Source: Nitrospiraceae bacterium (GTDB taxonomy: Bacteria; Nitrospirota; Nitrospiria; Nitrospirales; UBA8639). From it: a DNA stretch of 64,000 nt. The stretch lies in NCBI GenBank assembly GCA_020632595.1, contig JACKFF010000007.1:1-64000 (forward strand). Reading direction: 5' to 3'. Numbering within the stretch: position 1 is the first letter of the stretch; each line of letters starts with the position of its first letter. A program made the translations under genes and the position numbers. The notes under the pieces are model-generated. The model saw nothing but the letters and a program-made list of their open reading frames with translations. It did no database searches and was not told the origin of the DNA. Below, piece after piece: positions 25,018 through 32,625 of this stretch.

Positions 25018-25677
25018 ATGAAGCGACATTTTGATGATTCGTTGGCGGATCTCAGGCAGAGAATTTTGCGAATGGGAGCGCTCGTTGAGGGGCAAATTCG
25101 TCAAGCGCTTACCGCGCTTGTGGATCGTGATGATGTCGTCGCGAATCAGGTCATTCAGAATGATCGTCAGGTGAATACGATGGATGTGGTCATCGACGAA
25201 CTCTGTCTCGAATTGTTGGCGCTCCACCAACCCGCGGCGAAAGACCTTCGGTTTGTCACGACCGCGATGAAAATTTCCACCGAATTGGAGCGTATGAGCG
25301 ATTTGGCCGAAAATATCTGTGAGCGTGCCATTGAACTGCATGCTGAGCCTCAATTGAAGCCGTATATTGATATTCCGCGCATGGCTGAGCGTGCCATCAA
25401 AATGGTGGGAGAAGCCCTGGATGCGTTTGTGCGGGGAGATTCGGTTCTTGCCAGACAGGTCCTCAATGAGGATGACTACGTGGATGAACTGAATGAACAA
25501 ATCTTTCGCGAACTGTTGTCTTTTATGATGGAAAACCCCCAAACGATCTCGCGTGCGATCCGGCTATCGTTTATCTCGAAATACCTTGAACGGATTGCCG
25601 ATCATGCGACGAATGTAGCGGAATTGGTCGTATATATGGTGGAAGGAAAAATCATCCGCCATATGTCTGCATCTTAA
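25018..25677 (+). CDS. phoU: Phosphate signalling protein PhoU
   Basis: Encodes 219 residues, the standard length, made of two three-helix PhoU repeats. Repeat motifs seen: VNTMDVVIDELCLELLALHQPAAKDLRFVTTAMKISTELERMSDLAENI and, in the second half, ISFISKYLERIADHATNVAELVVYMVEG, with the metal-binding E-x-x-D patterns. PhoU restrains PhoR kinase activity when Pst is saturated. Last gene of the pst operon; starts 29 bp after pstB. Downstream lies a mobile patch that ends in a relic of another phoU 3' end (30841-30945). Confidence 0.95.
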   Translation: MKRHFDDSLADLRQRILRMGALVEGQIRQALTALVDRDDVVANQVIQNDRQVNTMDVVIDELCLELLALHQPAAKDLRFVTTAMKISTELERMSDLAENICERAIELHAEPQLKPYIDIPRMAERAIKMVGEALDAFVRGDSVLARQVLNEDDYVDELNEQIFRELLSFMMENPQTISRAIRLSFISKYLERIADHATNVAELVVYMVEGKIIRHMSAS

Positions 25678-25900
25678 AGTTAGTCATCGTGGCAGGCACG
25701 TTACTCTCTGGCTTTTCTTCTGTTCTGTAATCAAATGGAATTTTACTTGTCATTCCTGACAGAATGTATCGTGAAGCGCTCTTGGAGCGTTCAAGTAGAT
25801 GGCTGGTCCCGAGCCACAGGTATGGTCCAGGGGGATAGGTATTCGTACGCACTGCGGGTGGTTTCTGCCAACTGAATGCAGAACAGGACCAACCCTGTTA

Positions 25901-25908
25901 GTTTTTAG
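25901..25908. repeat. Left 8-bp target duplication of the ISL3 element
   Basis: GTTTTTAG immediately precedes the left inverted repeat and is repeated exactly at 27281-27288. Eight bp is the normal ISL3 duplication length. Confidence 0.9.
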
Positions 25909-27280
25909 GGGTCTTCTCCCAAACGAGTGGGTAAAAGTTAGACCGTAGCGGCTGGGAAAGGCGAGTAGGGCAAGGGGATACAGTGTTTTAAACACGAGAA
26001 AAATCTGTCATGATCACCGGATGTCAACGAGCAAGAGCCTGCTGGACACATACCGTTTCCCTGGGTTTTGTCCAAGAGCCACGATCAAGGGAATATTCGG
26101 CGATCCGCAGGCCCGGATTATTCGGCTGGGGCGGCGTCAAAAAAAACCGCGTGTGGATGTTGTGGGACCCTCCATCGGAGTTTCTACGATCGCAGGGTCC
26201 GGCACATTCGGGACCTGTCCTGTGGGGAGCTGCGCATCTACCTGGAAGTGGAGGTCCGCCGGGTTCGATGTCGCCGGTGTGGCAAGGTGAAGCAGGAAAC
26301 GTTTCCCTGGCTGGCGACCAACCCGTTTTACACGAAGCGATTTGCCTGGTATGTGGGGCGCCGCTGTCGGGAAACGGCCGTCAAGGACGTGGCCAGGGAG
26401 CTCAAGCTCGATTGGAAGACCGTGAAGAGCTTGGAGAAGGAGTATATGCAGGAGCAGCTCCGGCGCACAGGGACGCCGGGCCCCAAGGCCATTGGCATTG
26501 ACGAGCTCTCCATCAAAAAGGGGCAGACCTACCGGATTGTGGTCAGCGATCTGGTGAGGCGGCGGCCGATCTGGTTCGGAGGCGTCGATCGCTCCGAAGA
26601 GAGCCTGGATCGGTTCTACGAGGGGTTGGAAGCCAAGAAAGTGGCTGGCATTCAGTTGGCGGTGATGGATATGTGGCGGGCCTTCGAGAGTTCGACCGTG
26701 AAGCATGCGCCTCAGGCCGCGATCTTGTATGACAAATTTCACGTGATGCGGCATCTCGGTCAGGCGCTCGATACGGTGCGCAAACAGGAATACAAGCGGC
26801 TGACGGAGAGGGACCGGTCGTTTATCAAGGGGCAAAAGTATACCCTCCTGTCACGAAAGGAGAATCTGACCCTTGAGGGACGACAGGCGCTGAAAAAGCT
26901 CCTCGATGCGAACAAGCGACTCCACACGGCCTATGTGCTGAAGGAATCCTTCGGCCAGTTATGGGAGTACCAGACCGAAGGCTGGGCGCGGAGGTTTTTC
27001 GAGAACTGGAAAGCCGCATTGAAGAGGCAGCGCCTGAAACCCTTCGAAGACTTTGCGGAGATGATCGAGCGGCACTGGGATGGGATTGCCGCCTATGCCA
27101 AGGCTGAGAATAAAGTTTCGCTTGGGTTCGTGGAGGGACTCAACAATAAGATCCGGGTGATTCAACGCCGGGCGTATGGGTTACGCGATGAGGAGTATCT
27201 CCGCCTGAAAGTCTTGACCTGTATGCTCAAGCCCATCTGAAAAACAACCCAAAATCACCCACTCACTTTGGAGAAGAGCC
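25909..27280 (+). mobile_element. Insertion sequence of the ISL3 family (1372 bp)
   Basis: Bounded by 24-bp imperfect inverted repeats: left GGGTCTTCTCCCAAACGAGT... at 25909-25932, right (read inward) GGCTCTTCTCCAAAGTGAGT... at 27257-27280, 20 of 24 positions equal. Exact 8-bp direct repeats flank it. It holds one transposase gene on the plus strand, split over two frames. The insertion point is the stop codon of the minus-strand Slp-type gene. Intact ends and duplication point to a fairly recent insertion. Confidence 0.92.
26021..27240 (+). CDS. ISL3-family (IS204/IS1001/IS1096/IS1165) transposase, split by a -1 frameshift at an A8 run
   Basis: The N-terminus is read from ATG 26021 (FPGFCPRATIKGIFGDPQARIIRLGRRQKK), then the protein continues in the -1 frame from the A8 run at 26139-26146 (KKTACGCCGTLHRSFYDRRVRHIRDL...) to TGA 27238-27240. 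The second part has the Cys zinc finger (CGCC...CRRCGKVKQ), a helix-turn-helix (AVKDVARELKLDWKTVKSLE) and the DDE catalytic domain: GIDELSIKKG, VMDMWRAFESS, FHVMRHLGQALD, and the final Glu in GFVEGLNNKIRVIQRRAYG. CAA AAA AAA is a plausible slippery site, so either programmed slippage or a recent indel explains the split. ISL3 is not classically known to need frameshifting. Confidence 0.85.
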
Positions 27281-27883
27281 GTTTTTAGAAATGGGTTGGT
27301 CAACACAATAGGTCTCCTCTAAAGGAGGGGGATATCGCATATTGAGGGGAGCCATCCAGATAAACTCGTAAAGATCCGTGCCAGCTGTTTTCCAAATGTG
27401 GAAGCATTGGACGTTGAAGGAGGGAATGGCTTTCGTTTGTCCTTGAAGAGTTACCATGTCTTCCAACCCTGCCATGTGGCCAATCAGGAGAAATTCGTTG
27501 CCTTGCCTCTTGCCGTCGTCGTCAACAATTCCGGGAAAATGCATATAGAAGAGACGATGGAGGTGGAGTTCTGGAGTCGACCGTGTCTCCGGTCCTGAAT
27601 AGGTGTTCTCAGGAAAGGGTAACCACTCTGCCTTAAAAGGCACACCTTCTGTGGTCGTTTCGGCACGTACGATACGTCCGGCTAGTTGAACGTGTCGGTC
27701 TTGAAACTGCATCGGATAATTCCTGGCTGCATCATAATCCTCTGCAGTTTTGATGATTGGTACTCCTGGAATTGGGAAGGTCGGAAGGCGCGCACAGCCG
27801 TGCACGACAAGAGTTAGTAGGCCACACAAAACACCAAGACAGTCAAACTGCATCCTAAGGAAAGAAAGGAATAGAATGACCAT
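27263..27883 (-). CDS. Slp-family outer membrane lipoprotein, C-terminus altered by IS insertion
   Basis: Encodes 206 residues from ATG 27883; ATG 27853 (MQFDCLGVL) is an alternative start. A short hydrophobic signal ends in VVHGC, a lipobox-like site, followed by ARLPTFPIPG. The body (QFQDRHVQLAGRIVRAETT, TYSGPETRSTPELHLH, EFLLIGHMAGLE) fits Slp, a family of starvation- or acid-induced outer membrane lipoproteins. The last native residues are ISKN; the following GSSPK and stop come from the ISL3 right end. On the far side of the IS the next host triplet after the duplicated target is TAA, so the original protein ended exactly at ISKN. The insertion therefore adds five residues and probably leaves function intact. 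Confidence 0.75.
   Translation of the reverse strand: MVILFLSFLRMQFDCLGVLCGLLTLVVHGCARLPTFPIPGVPIIKTAEDYDAARNYPMQFQDRHVQLAGRIVRAETTTEGVPFKAEWLPFPENTYSGPETRSTPELHLHRLFYMHFPGIVDDDGKRQGNEFLLIGHMAGLEDMVTLQGQTKAIPSFNVQCFHIWKTAGTDLYEFIWMAPLNMRYPPPLEETYCVDQPISKNGSSPK
27281..27288. repeat. Right 8-bp target duplication of the ISL3 element
   Basis: GTTTTTAG, identical to 25901-25908. On the minus strand it supplies the last two codons (Lys-Asn) of the Slp-type gene. Confidence 0.9.
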
Positions 27884-28150
27884 TCCTTTTGATGGTTGGT
27901 TATGAATTGGTCTCTGGAATGGCTTTTATCTGCAAGCACCAGAGCGTGCCACGAGGAATGTCTCCTTACTTTCTCATATCTGCCTGATAACCCGGAATGC
28001 TCCTAATAACCCATAACACAACAATGCCAATCCCCTTGAGGGGCCAGGCTCATTGAGTAAGTGCATGATTGGGATGTTAGGTGTAGGTGAAATTCGCTAA
28101 CGGCAGATCGCGCAAAAATACATATTGTACCGAATCTTTTTTATTCGATT

Positions 28151-28423
28151 TTAAAAAAAACGATCTCGGTAAATTAATTGATGCAAAATGCCCGCCTTGC
28201 GCACCAGCGGCGTATTCATATCCAAACGGTGTCGTTTCCCTCGCCGAGTTTCCACTTCGATAATTTCATTATCGATTACCTGCACCACCTTCCAAAATTT
28301 TTCAATGATGTAGGAATAGCATTCCCCGTGTTGGGTAGGGTGGATGGCTTTGGCTCGCGGACTTGGATGGGACGAATTTTTGCTCTTGCTGAAAACAACG
28401 AAGTCCCCAGGCCTGACCCTCAT
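28151..28423 (-). CDS. Small conserved basic protein of unknown function
   Basis: Encodes 90 residues starting MRVRPGDFVVFSKSKNSSHPSPRAKA. Pattern RPGDFVVFxK, HPSPRAKAIHP, GECYSYIIEKFWKVVQV, VETRRGKRHRLD and a basic IYRDRFF end resembles a small conserved hypothetical found in several environmental bacteria, perhaps with an SH3/KOW-like beta barrel. No signal peptide or TM helix. It lies alone between the Slp-type gene and IS relics; no operon partner. Function unknown. Confidence 0.6.
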   Translation of the reverse strand: MRVRPGDFVVFSKSKNSSHPSPRAKAIHPTQHGECYSYIIEKFWKVVQVIDNEIIEVETRRGKRHRLDMNTPLVRKAGILHQLIYRDRFF

Positions 28424-28958
28424 GAGCGCGCCCTTGCTTTTGCCATAATCAAGTATTCTAAGTGCTTTTTCGCCAAAGATTGATGAGTTTTCATTATGAT
28501 CTTATCCTATTATTTTTAATTTGCAATTCTACATATTTACCTACCTCAGTACCATATTTGTCCTGTCATTTTTTCCGCTGGCAAACCTGCTTTCTAAAAC
28601 CTAGTGGGGGAAGGGTTAGGTTTGAAAATGGTGAAGGAAAAAACTCACCACCATCGCCTAGGCCTTTCCTGGCGCGGCCAGTGCTTGTATTCCTCTATCT
28701 TGAAATCAGCCGGATAAACGGGAATGTTCTGAATAACTCATAGATCAACCGTGCCCAATCCCTCTTTGACGGTTGACAGGCTTCGATATTCTTCGATTCC
28801 CAAAATTTTTGTTCCGGGGTGAGGATTCTCCGAGTTCTCTTCTTTCCAGTGTCGTTTCCTCCTTCGGATGACGACTCACCTTGTATCCCAATTTGTCTCA
28901 CTAAAAAAACAGGCCACGGCCTTGATTCGATGTGCCCGCGTTTTTTGGCCACTGGGAA
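28424..28958. other. 535 bp non-coding stretch before the IS3 relic
   Basis: No accepted gene. A minus-strand frame (28695-28952) has a basic TRRILTPEQKFWESKN segment that may be a decayed gene fragment but could not be placed. An exact inverted repeat TCAACCGT/ACGGTTGA sits at 28745-28752 and 28769-28776 with a 16-nt loop, purpose unknown. Confidence 0.4.
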
Positions 28959-30238
28959 TGTTAGGTTTTCCGAGTGATCGTGTCTTGGTCGCTGCTGCCC
29001 CTAATGGTTGATTTTTTTCCGGCCTCTGAATCGGGTCGTGTCCCGATCGTGGCGTGATGGTCAAAGATGGGCGTCGAAATTTTCAGCACGGCTCCCGAAC
29101 TCACTTCGGAACCGGATCCTTGCCTTGCGGCCTTCCCGTAAACCCTGGCTGGCGTCTGATACCCGAGCGTGCTATGAGGCCGCTCCTGATTATACCGATG
29201 GCGCCACGCTTCGATCACCACTTGCGCTTCCGTCAGGTGCCGAAACGATTCTGCATCTAAACATTCCCGCCGAAACGCCCCATTGAATCTCTCATGGCTC
29301 CATTCTGCCAGGGCTTTCCCGGCCGAATCCGACTCGGGATAATTCCGTGGCGTTCATAAAAGGTGAGCCATGCCTGCGCCCGCAGTTTAGGCACATTGTC
29401 GCTGCGGAGATAGCAAGGCGCCCGTAGTGCCTCACCAGCCGGTTCAAAACGGCCAGCACCTGCTGATGCGAGAAGGATCATTCCGTTCCCCTTCAATGGC
29501 TAACCAGAAGCACGTGGCCTCATCCTTGACCGTCAAGCAACGGAAGGCCGCCCCCCTCGTGGTCGCGTCATGACCGAAATCCCAACTCCAGACGTCGTTC
29601 TTCTGGGTGGCCGTGGGCTGTAGTGTGGCCCCCGTCACCACTTTCTTGCGGGGCTTGCGTCTGGGCACCTGCAAACTGCACTGGCACCATACCCGATACA
29701 CCCGTTTGCCATTCACCCGCCACCCACGGTGTCGGAGGAAGCCCCCAGCGAGTCGATAGCCCCACTGCGGATACCGTTTGGCCACCCCGAGGAGCGCTTG
29801 CGCCAGGCGCACATCCCGTCGGGGCCCCTTGGCCTCAGACCGGATCCCCGAGCGAGGCGTCATACATAGCCACGCGGTCCGCCGATGACTCACCCCCACG
29901 CGCACAGGCGGCTCGGGCCGCATCTCGGCGTGCCCTTGGGCTGACCACTTTTGTGCCTGCAGTTCCTTCATCACTTCCACTTCTAGATCCCGTTCCGCCA
30001 AGACTTTTTTCAGGCGGGCGTTTTCTTGCCGCAGGTGCCGGAGTTCCCGCACCTATGCCACGTCCATCTGGCCAAACTGCCGTTTCCACCGATAAATGGA
30101 TTGCTCCGAAACCCCGGGTTGCCAAGCGGCCGCCTCAATCGTTTTCGTGTCGGCATCCCGCAAAATCCGGATAATCTGTTCTTCCGTAAACCGCGTCTTC
30201 TTCATGCCAGTCCTCCTTGGGTTGAGGAAAACCTAACA
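28959..30238 (-). mobile_element. Degenerate IS3-family element (about 1280 bp)
   Basis: Ends are TGTTAGGTTTTCC at 28959-28971 and its exact complement GGAAAACCTAACA at 30226-30238, the TG...CA termini usual for IS3. A transposase relic runs on the minus strand between them. No matching target duplication was found (GAA on the left, TAT on the right), and the coding part carries several disabling changes, so it is an old, dead copy. Confidence 0.8.
28961..30205 (-). pseudogene. IS3-family transposase OrfA/OrfB, disrupted
   Basis: OrfA begins at ATG 30205 after a clear AAGGAGG (MKKTRFTEEQIIRILRDAD, then a helix-turn-helix PGVSEQSIYRWKRQFG) and is cut by an in-frame TAG in place of the usual Glu in DVAEVREL. 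The frame continues (RELRHLRQENARLKKVLAERD) into OrfB, which shows the IS3 rve domain: RRKPRKK, NDVWSWDFGHD, then frame changes near 29450-29500, YLRSDNVPKL, ERHGIIPSRIRPGKPWQNG, another frame change near 29225-29260, and EAWRHRYNQERPHSTLGYQTP at the end. At least one nonsense and two frameshift lesions: not functional. Confidence 0.8.
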
Positions 30239-30429
30239 TATTACCTGGTCCAATTTTCGGTGAGCACTCCAGATGCAGGCCCCTCCGGGAGGACGGCGTG
30301 GCTCAAACGGGTCGTCCTCGATCCAACGTTGACACGGTGAGGTACTCAAAGAGATTGGGAGGGTCCGGGGCACGCCCAGGAAGCGATAATGGCAGGGAAA
30401 TCACCCATCAGATCATGGACCATTTGGCG

Positions 30430-30720
30430 AATTAACATCAAGCCAAACTGGATTTCTCTTGATCCGGGAAACTCACGGATAATGCATATATCGAGTCGTT
30501 TTAATAGGATGTTTGTTAACCCAGAGGTTCCAATCCCTTACCGATACGCATCAGCAATTGGATCGGTGTCGAGAGGATTACAATAACAATATGAGTCGGC
30601 CTCAAAGGGCGCTGAACGATCAGCCGCCAGGAGAATTCCCGGCAACCACGCCGTCAAGAAGAGGATGGGAAAGATTAACTCAGCCGGAAAACTCCTTCTC
30701 CAACTGGCCTAGTAAACAGG
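30430..30720 (+). pseudogene. Second IS3-family OrfB 3' fragment
   Basis: A decayed C-terminal part of another IS3-type integrase-like transposase on the plus strand. First KPNWISLDPGNSRIMHISSRFN (family: KPxxxxIxPGKPxxNAYIESFN) in one frame near 30440-30510, then in the next frame from about 30513 FQSLTDTHQQLDRCREDYNN and RALNDQPPGEFPATT (family: REDYNxxRPHSALxxxTPxEF). Short indels separate the pieces. Upstream catalytic parts are missing. Different from the element ending at 30238. Confidence 0.65.
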
Positions 30721-30840
30721 AACCTAGCAAGATCCGGAAAAATTAACATTCCAACTGGCCAAAAAATTGGGGCGGGTCACGGATTCGACTCAAAATCCAT
30801 GCCCAATCATTGTTCATCAATTGTAGCGGAACACTCTGTC

Positions 30841-30945
30841 AAAAATTCTTGAGATCATCCCTGCACCGATCACGCGACGGATGTGGCCCCATTGGTCGTG
30901 TATCGGGTTGAAGGAAAAATTATCCGCCATTTGAATCCGACCTGA
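30841..30945 (+). pseudogene. 3' remnant of a second phoU gene
   Basis: From 30868 to 30945 the frame reads TDHATDVAPLVVYRVEGKIIRHLNPT and stop, parallel to the PhoU C-terminus ADHATNVAELVVYMVEGKII. Over the 63 nt from GATCA to CGCCAT, 52 bases equal the intact phoU at 25597-25659, and 6 of the 9 changed codons are synonymous. Upstream (30841-30867) a KxLE-like piece is still alignable, out of frame. The pattern suggests a once-functional, diverged phoU and not a recent copy. Confidence 0.75.
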
Positions 30946-31018
30946 GTCTGTCTCCCTCACTGCTCTTTTCCCTTCGTCCCATTCTTTAGTTGGTTTTTCC
31001 CGCTCACCCTCTTCGCCT

Positions 31019-31047
31019 CTGTCACAAAAAATTTACCTGTCTGTGAT
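31019..31047 (+). promoter_or_regulatory. Candidate Pho box 3 (three units)
   Basis: Three 7-mers in 11-bp phase: CTGTCAC (31019-31025), AATTTAC (31030-31036) and CTGTGAT (31041-31047), spacers AAAA and CTGT. The first and third are near the classic CTGTCAT unit. The segment AATTTACCTGTCTGTGAT closely resembles the site at 37749-37766. It lies 80 bp before the nucleotidyltransferase start. Confidence 0.6.
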
Positions 31048-31126
31048 AGGGGTGTCATTTCTCAGAGGTATTGTCTGGGTAAGAATAATCATCAACATAC
31101 ACCAGCGCATGCGGAAGGAGAATGGT

Positions 31127-32194
31127 ATGCAAAAATGGATTGACACTCGCGGAGGTTCCCCACGGTATTCTCAAGGTCGGACTACGCAGCTACGTTCACA
31201 GGGTCCTGGTTCCCTGTGGTCTCTGGTCCTGGCAGGTGGACATGGGGAGCGCCTTCGGGAATATACCGAACAGCGTTTCGGAGCGTATCGACCGAAGCAA
31301 TATTGTGCGTTTATGGGAAAACGATCGATGATCCAACATACGTGGAGGCGGGCGAAAGCCCTTTGCCTTCCTCACCGGGTTGTGACGGTGATGGATCAAT
31401 CACACTGGGGCTATGTACGGACACAATTAATCCAGGAACCCCTGGGCCGGGTGGTCTGGCAACCTGATAATCGAGGAACCGGTCCCGGTGTGTTTTTGCC
31501 CCTCTCCTATATTCGAGCGCATGATCCTCATGCCACGGTTGTTCTGTGGCCTTCTGATCATTTCATTTTCCCCGTTGAACCGATGATTCAGGTGGTGCGT
31601 GATGCGGCGGCCCTGGTCCAGGAACAACCGCATCGTATGGTGTTGTTGACTGTTCCTCCTCAGTCGCGGGAGCAGGACTATGGATGGGTGATTCCAGGTA
31701 GTCGTCTCCGGCATCCGGGAGGGATCCGGGTCAGGGAAGTGCGAAGATTTGTGGAGAAACCCCAGGGTGCCCAGCTTGAGGACATTGCCCTGAGTGGAGG
31801 GCAATGGAATACGTTGGTGTTGATTGCCAATGTCCAGACCTTATGGGAAGCCGGTCGTCAGTGTATCCCGGAAGTCGTGCTGCCTCTAGAAGAACATGCG
31901 GGCGGGATCGGGACCTCAAGTGAACATCAACAATTGCTGCATCTCTATCGAACGATGCCCACGAGAAATTTCTCGAGTGACCTCCTCTCGCTGATTCCTC
32001 AGCAATTACACATGATGGATCTGACCGGGGTCTGTTGGAGTGATTGGGGAATGCCTGAGCGCATTCAGGAGACCATTGCGTGTATGAGACAAGGTGAACT
32101 CTTTGGAGTTAATAGCGAATCGGTTGGCGGGGTTTGGATGACGTCCCGTCAGAAGGAAACGGTTCAGGAGGAATTCACCGGTGTCCTGGGATAG
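31127..32194 (+). CDS. Sugar-phosphate nucleotidyltransferase (mannose-1-phosphate guanylyltransferase-like)
   Basis: Encodes 355 residues from ATG 31127, 6 bp after GGAAGGAG. The NTP-transferase signature is LWSLVLAGGHGERL with PKQYCAFMGKRSMIQHTWRRA, followed by the RGTGPGVFLPLSYI block, VVLWPSDHFIFP, and VRRFVEKPQGAQ then WNTLVLIANV, all typical of GDP-mannose pyrophosphorylases. It would form a nucleotide-sugar from a sugar-1-phosphate and NTP in the cytosol. Only the catalytic domain is present, without the isomerase domain of bifunctional ManC. The upstream Pho-box-like element and the location after the pst region suggest phosphate-linked expression. Confidence 0.8.
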   Translation: MQKWIDTRGGSPRYSQGRTTQLRSQGPGSLWSLVLAGGHGERLREYTEQRFGAYRPKQYCAFMGKRSMIQHTWRRAKALCLPHRVVTVMDQSHWGYVRTQLIQEPLGRVVWQPDNRGTGPGVFLPLSYIRAHDPHATVVLWPSDHFIFPVEPMIQVVRDAAALVQEQPHRMVLLTVPPQSREQDYGWVIPGSRLRHPGGIRVREVRRFVEKPQGAQLEDIALSGGQWNTLVLIANVQTLWEAGRQCIPEVVLPLEEHAGGIGTSSEHQQLLHLYRTMPTRNFSSDLLSLIPQQLHMMDLTGVCWSDWGMPERIQETIACMRQGELFGVNSESVGGVWMTSRQKETVQEEFTGVLG

Positions 32195-32292
32195 AGAATC
32201 TGTTGACTCAATGCGATTTAAGTGTCGGCTGGAGGGTTGAGTATGAGGCTTTCAGTCGAAAATATTCTGATGGCCCGGATGAGGGTGAAGCG

Positions 32293-32315
32293 CCAGCCCC
32301 GGTTATCGGGGCTGG
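32293..32315 (+). terminator. GC-rich hairpin after the nucleotidyltransferase gene
   Basis: CCAGCCCCG (32293-32301) and CGGGGCTGG (32307-32315) pair perfectly over a 5-nt GTTAT loop, about 100 bp past the stop. Only short Ts follow, so termination may be Rho-assisted. Confidence 0.55.
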
Positions 32316-32351
32316 GTTGATAAAGAGGTGCCAAAAAAGAGGAGGGAATGT

Positions 32352-32558
32352 ATGAGGAGAGTTAGATTGGAAAGTGAGGGAGACCGTGCTCCAAATGCTT
32401 CGTCGCAAGACAAAGCCCGTACGATCCAATTGCGGTGCCGTAGTTGTGGTCTGGAGTGGGAGCCCGCTTATTATCAAGAGGAATGTCCGCTGAGGGAGTT
32501 GGAAACAGTATTTCTTTCTGAAAATTGGTTTTTGGTACCTAGTGAAGTCACCAGATAA
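32352..32558 (+). CDS. Small Cys-containing protein, hypothetical
   Basis: Encodes 68 residues from ATG 32352, about 5 bp after GAGGAGGGA; an upstream in-frame ATG at 32328 would add 8 residues. The middle reads TIQLRCRSCGLEWEPAYYQEECP, with a CxxC pair and a later Cys, like a half zinc ribbon. No partner gene; it converges on ppk. The ribosome site and the CxxC pattern support a real gene, but function cannot be given. Confidence 0.45.
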   Translation: MRRVRLESEGDRAPNASSQDKARTIQLRCRSCGLEWEPAYYQEECPLRELETVFLSENWFLVPSEVTR

Positions 32559-32625
32559 TTTGGGCAGAGGCGGGGAGATGATTTGGCATAGCTAAAAAAA
32601 ACATACCACGTGTCATTGGCCGTCT

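Noticed and set aside
28695..28952. 85-codon minus-strand frame, with a TPEQKFWE-like string
   Set aside because: Resembles a transposase or regulator fragment only faintly; cannot be assigned.
28959..30238. Target duplication of the IS3 relic
   Set aside because: Flanking bases GAA and TAT do not match; the element is too old or rearranged.
25901..30945. Integrative element that duplicated the phoU 3' end as attachment site
   Set aside because: No integrase, and the two phoU ends differ too much (11 of 63 bases, mostly synonymous) for a direct att duplication.
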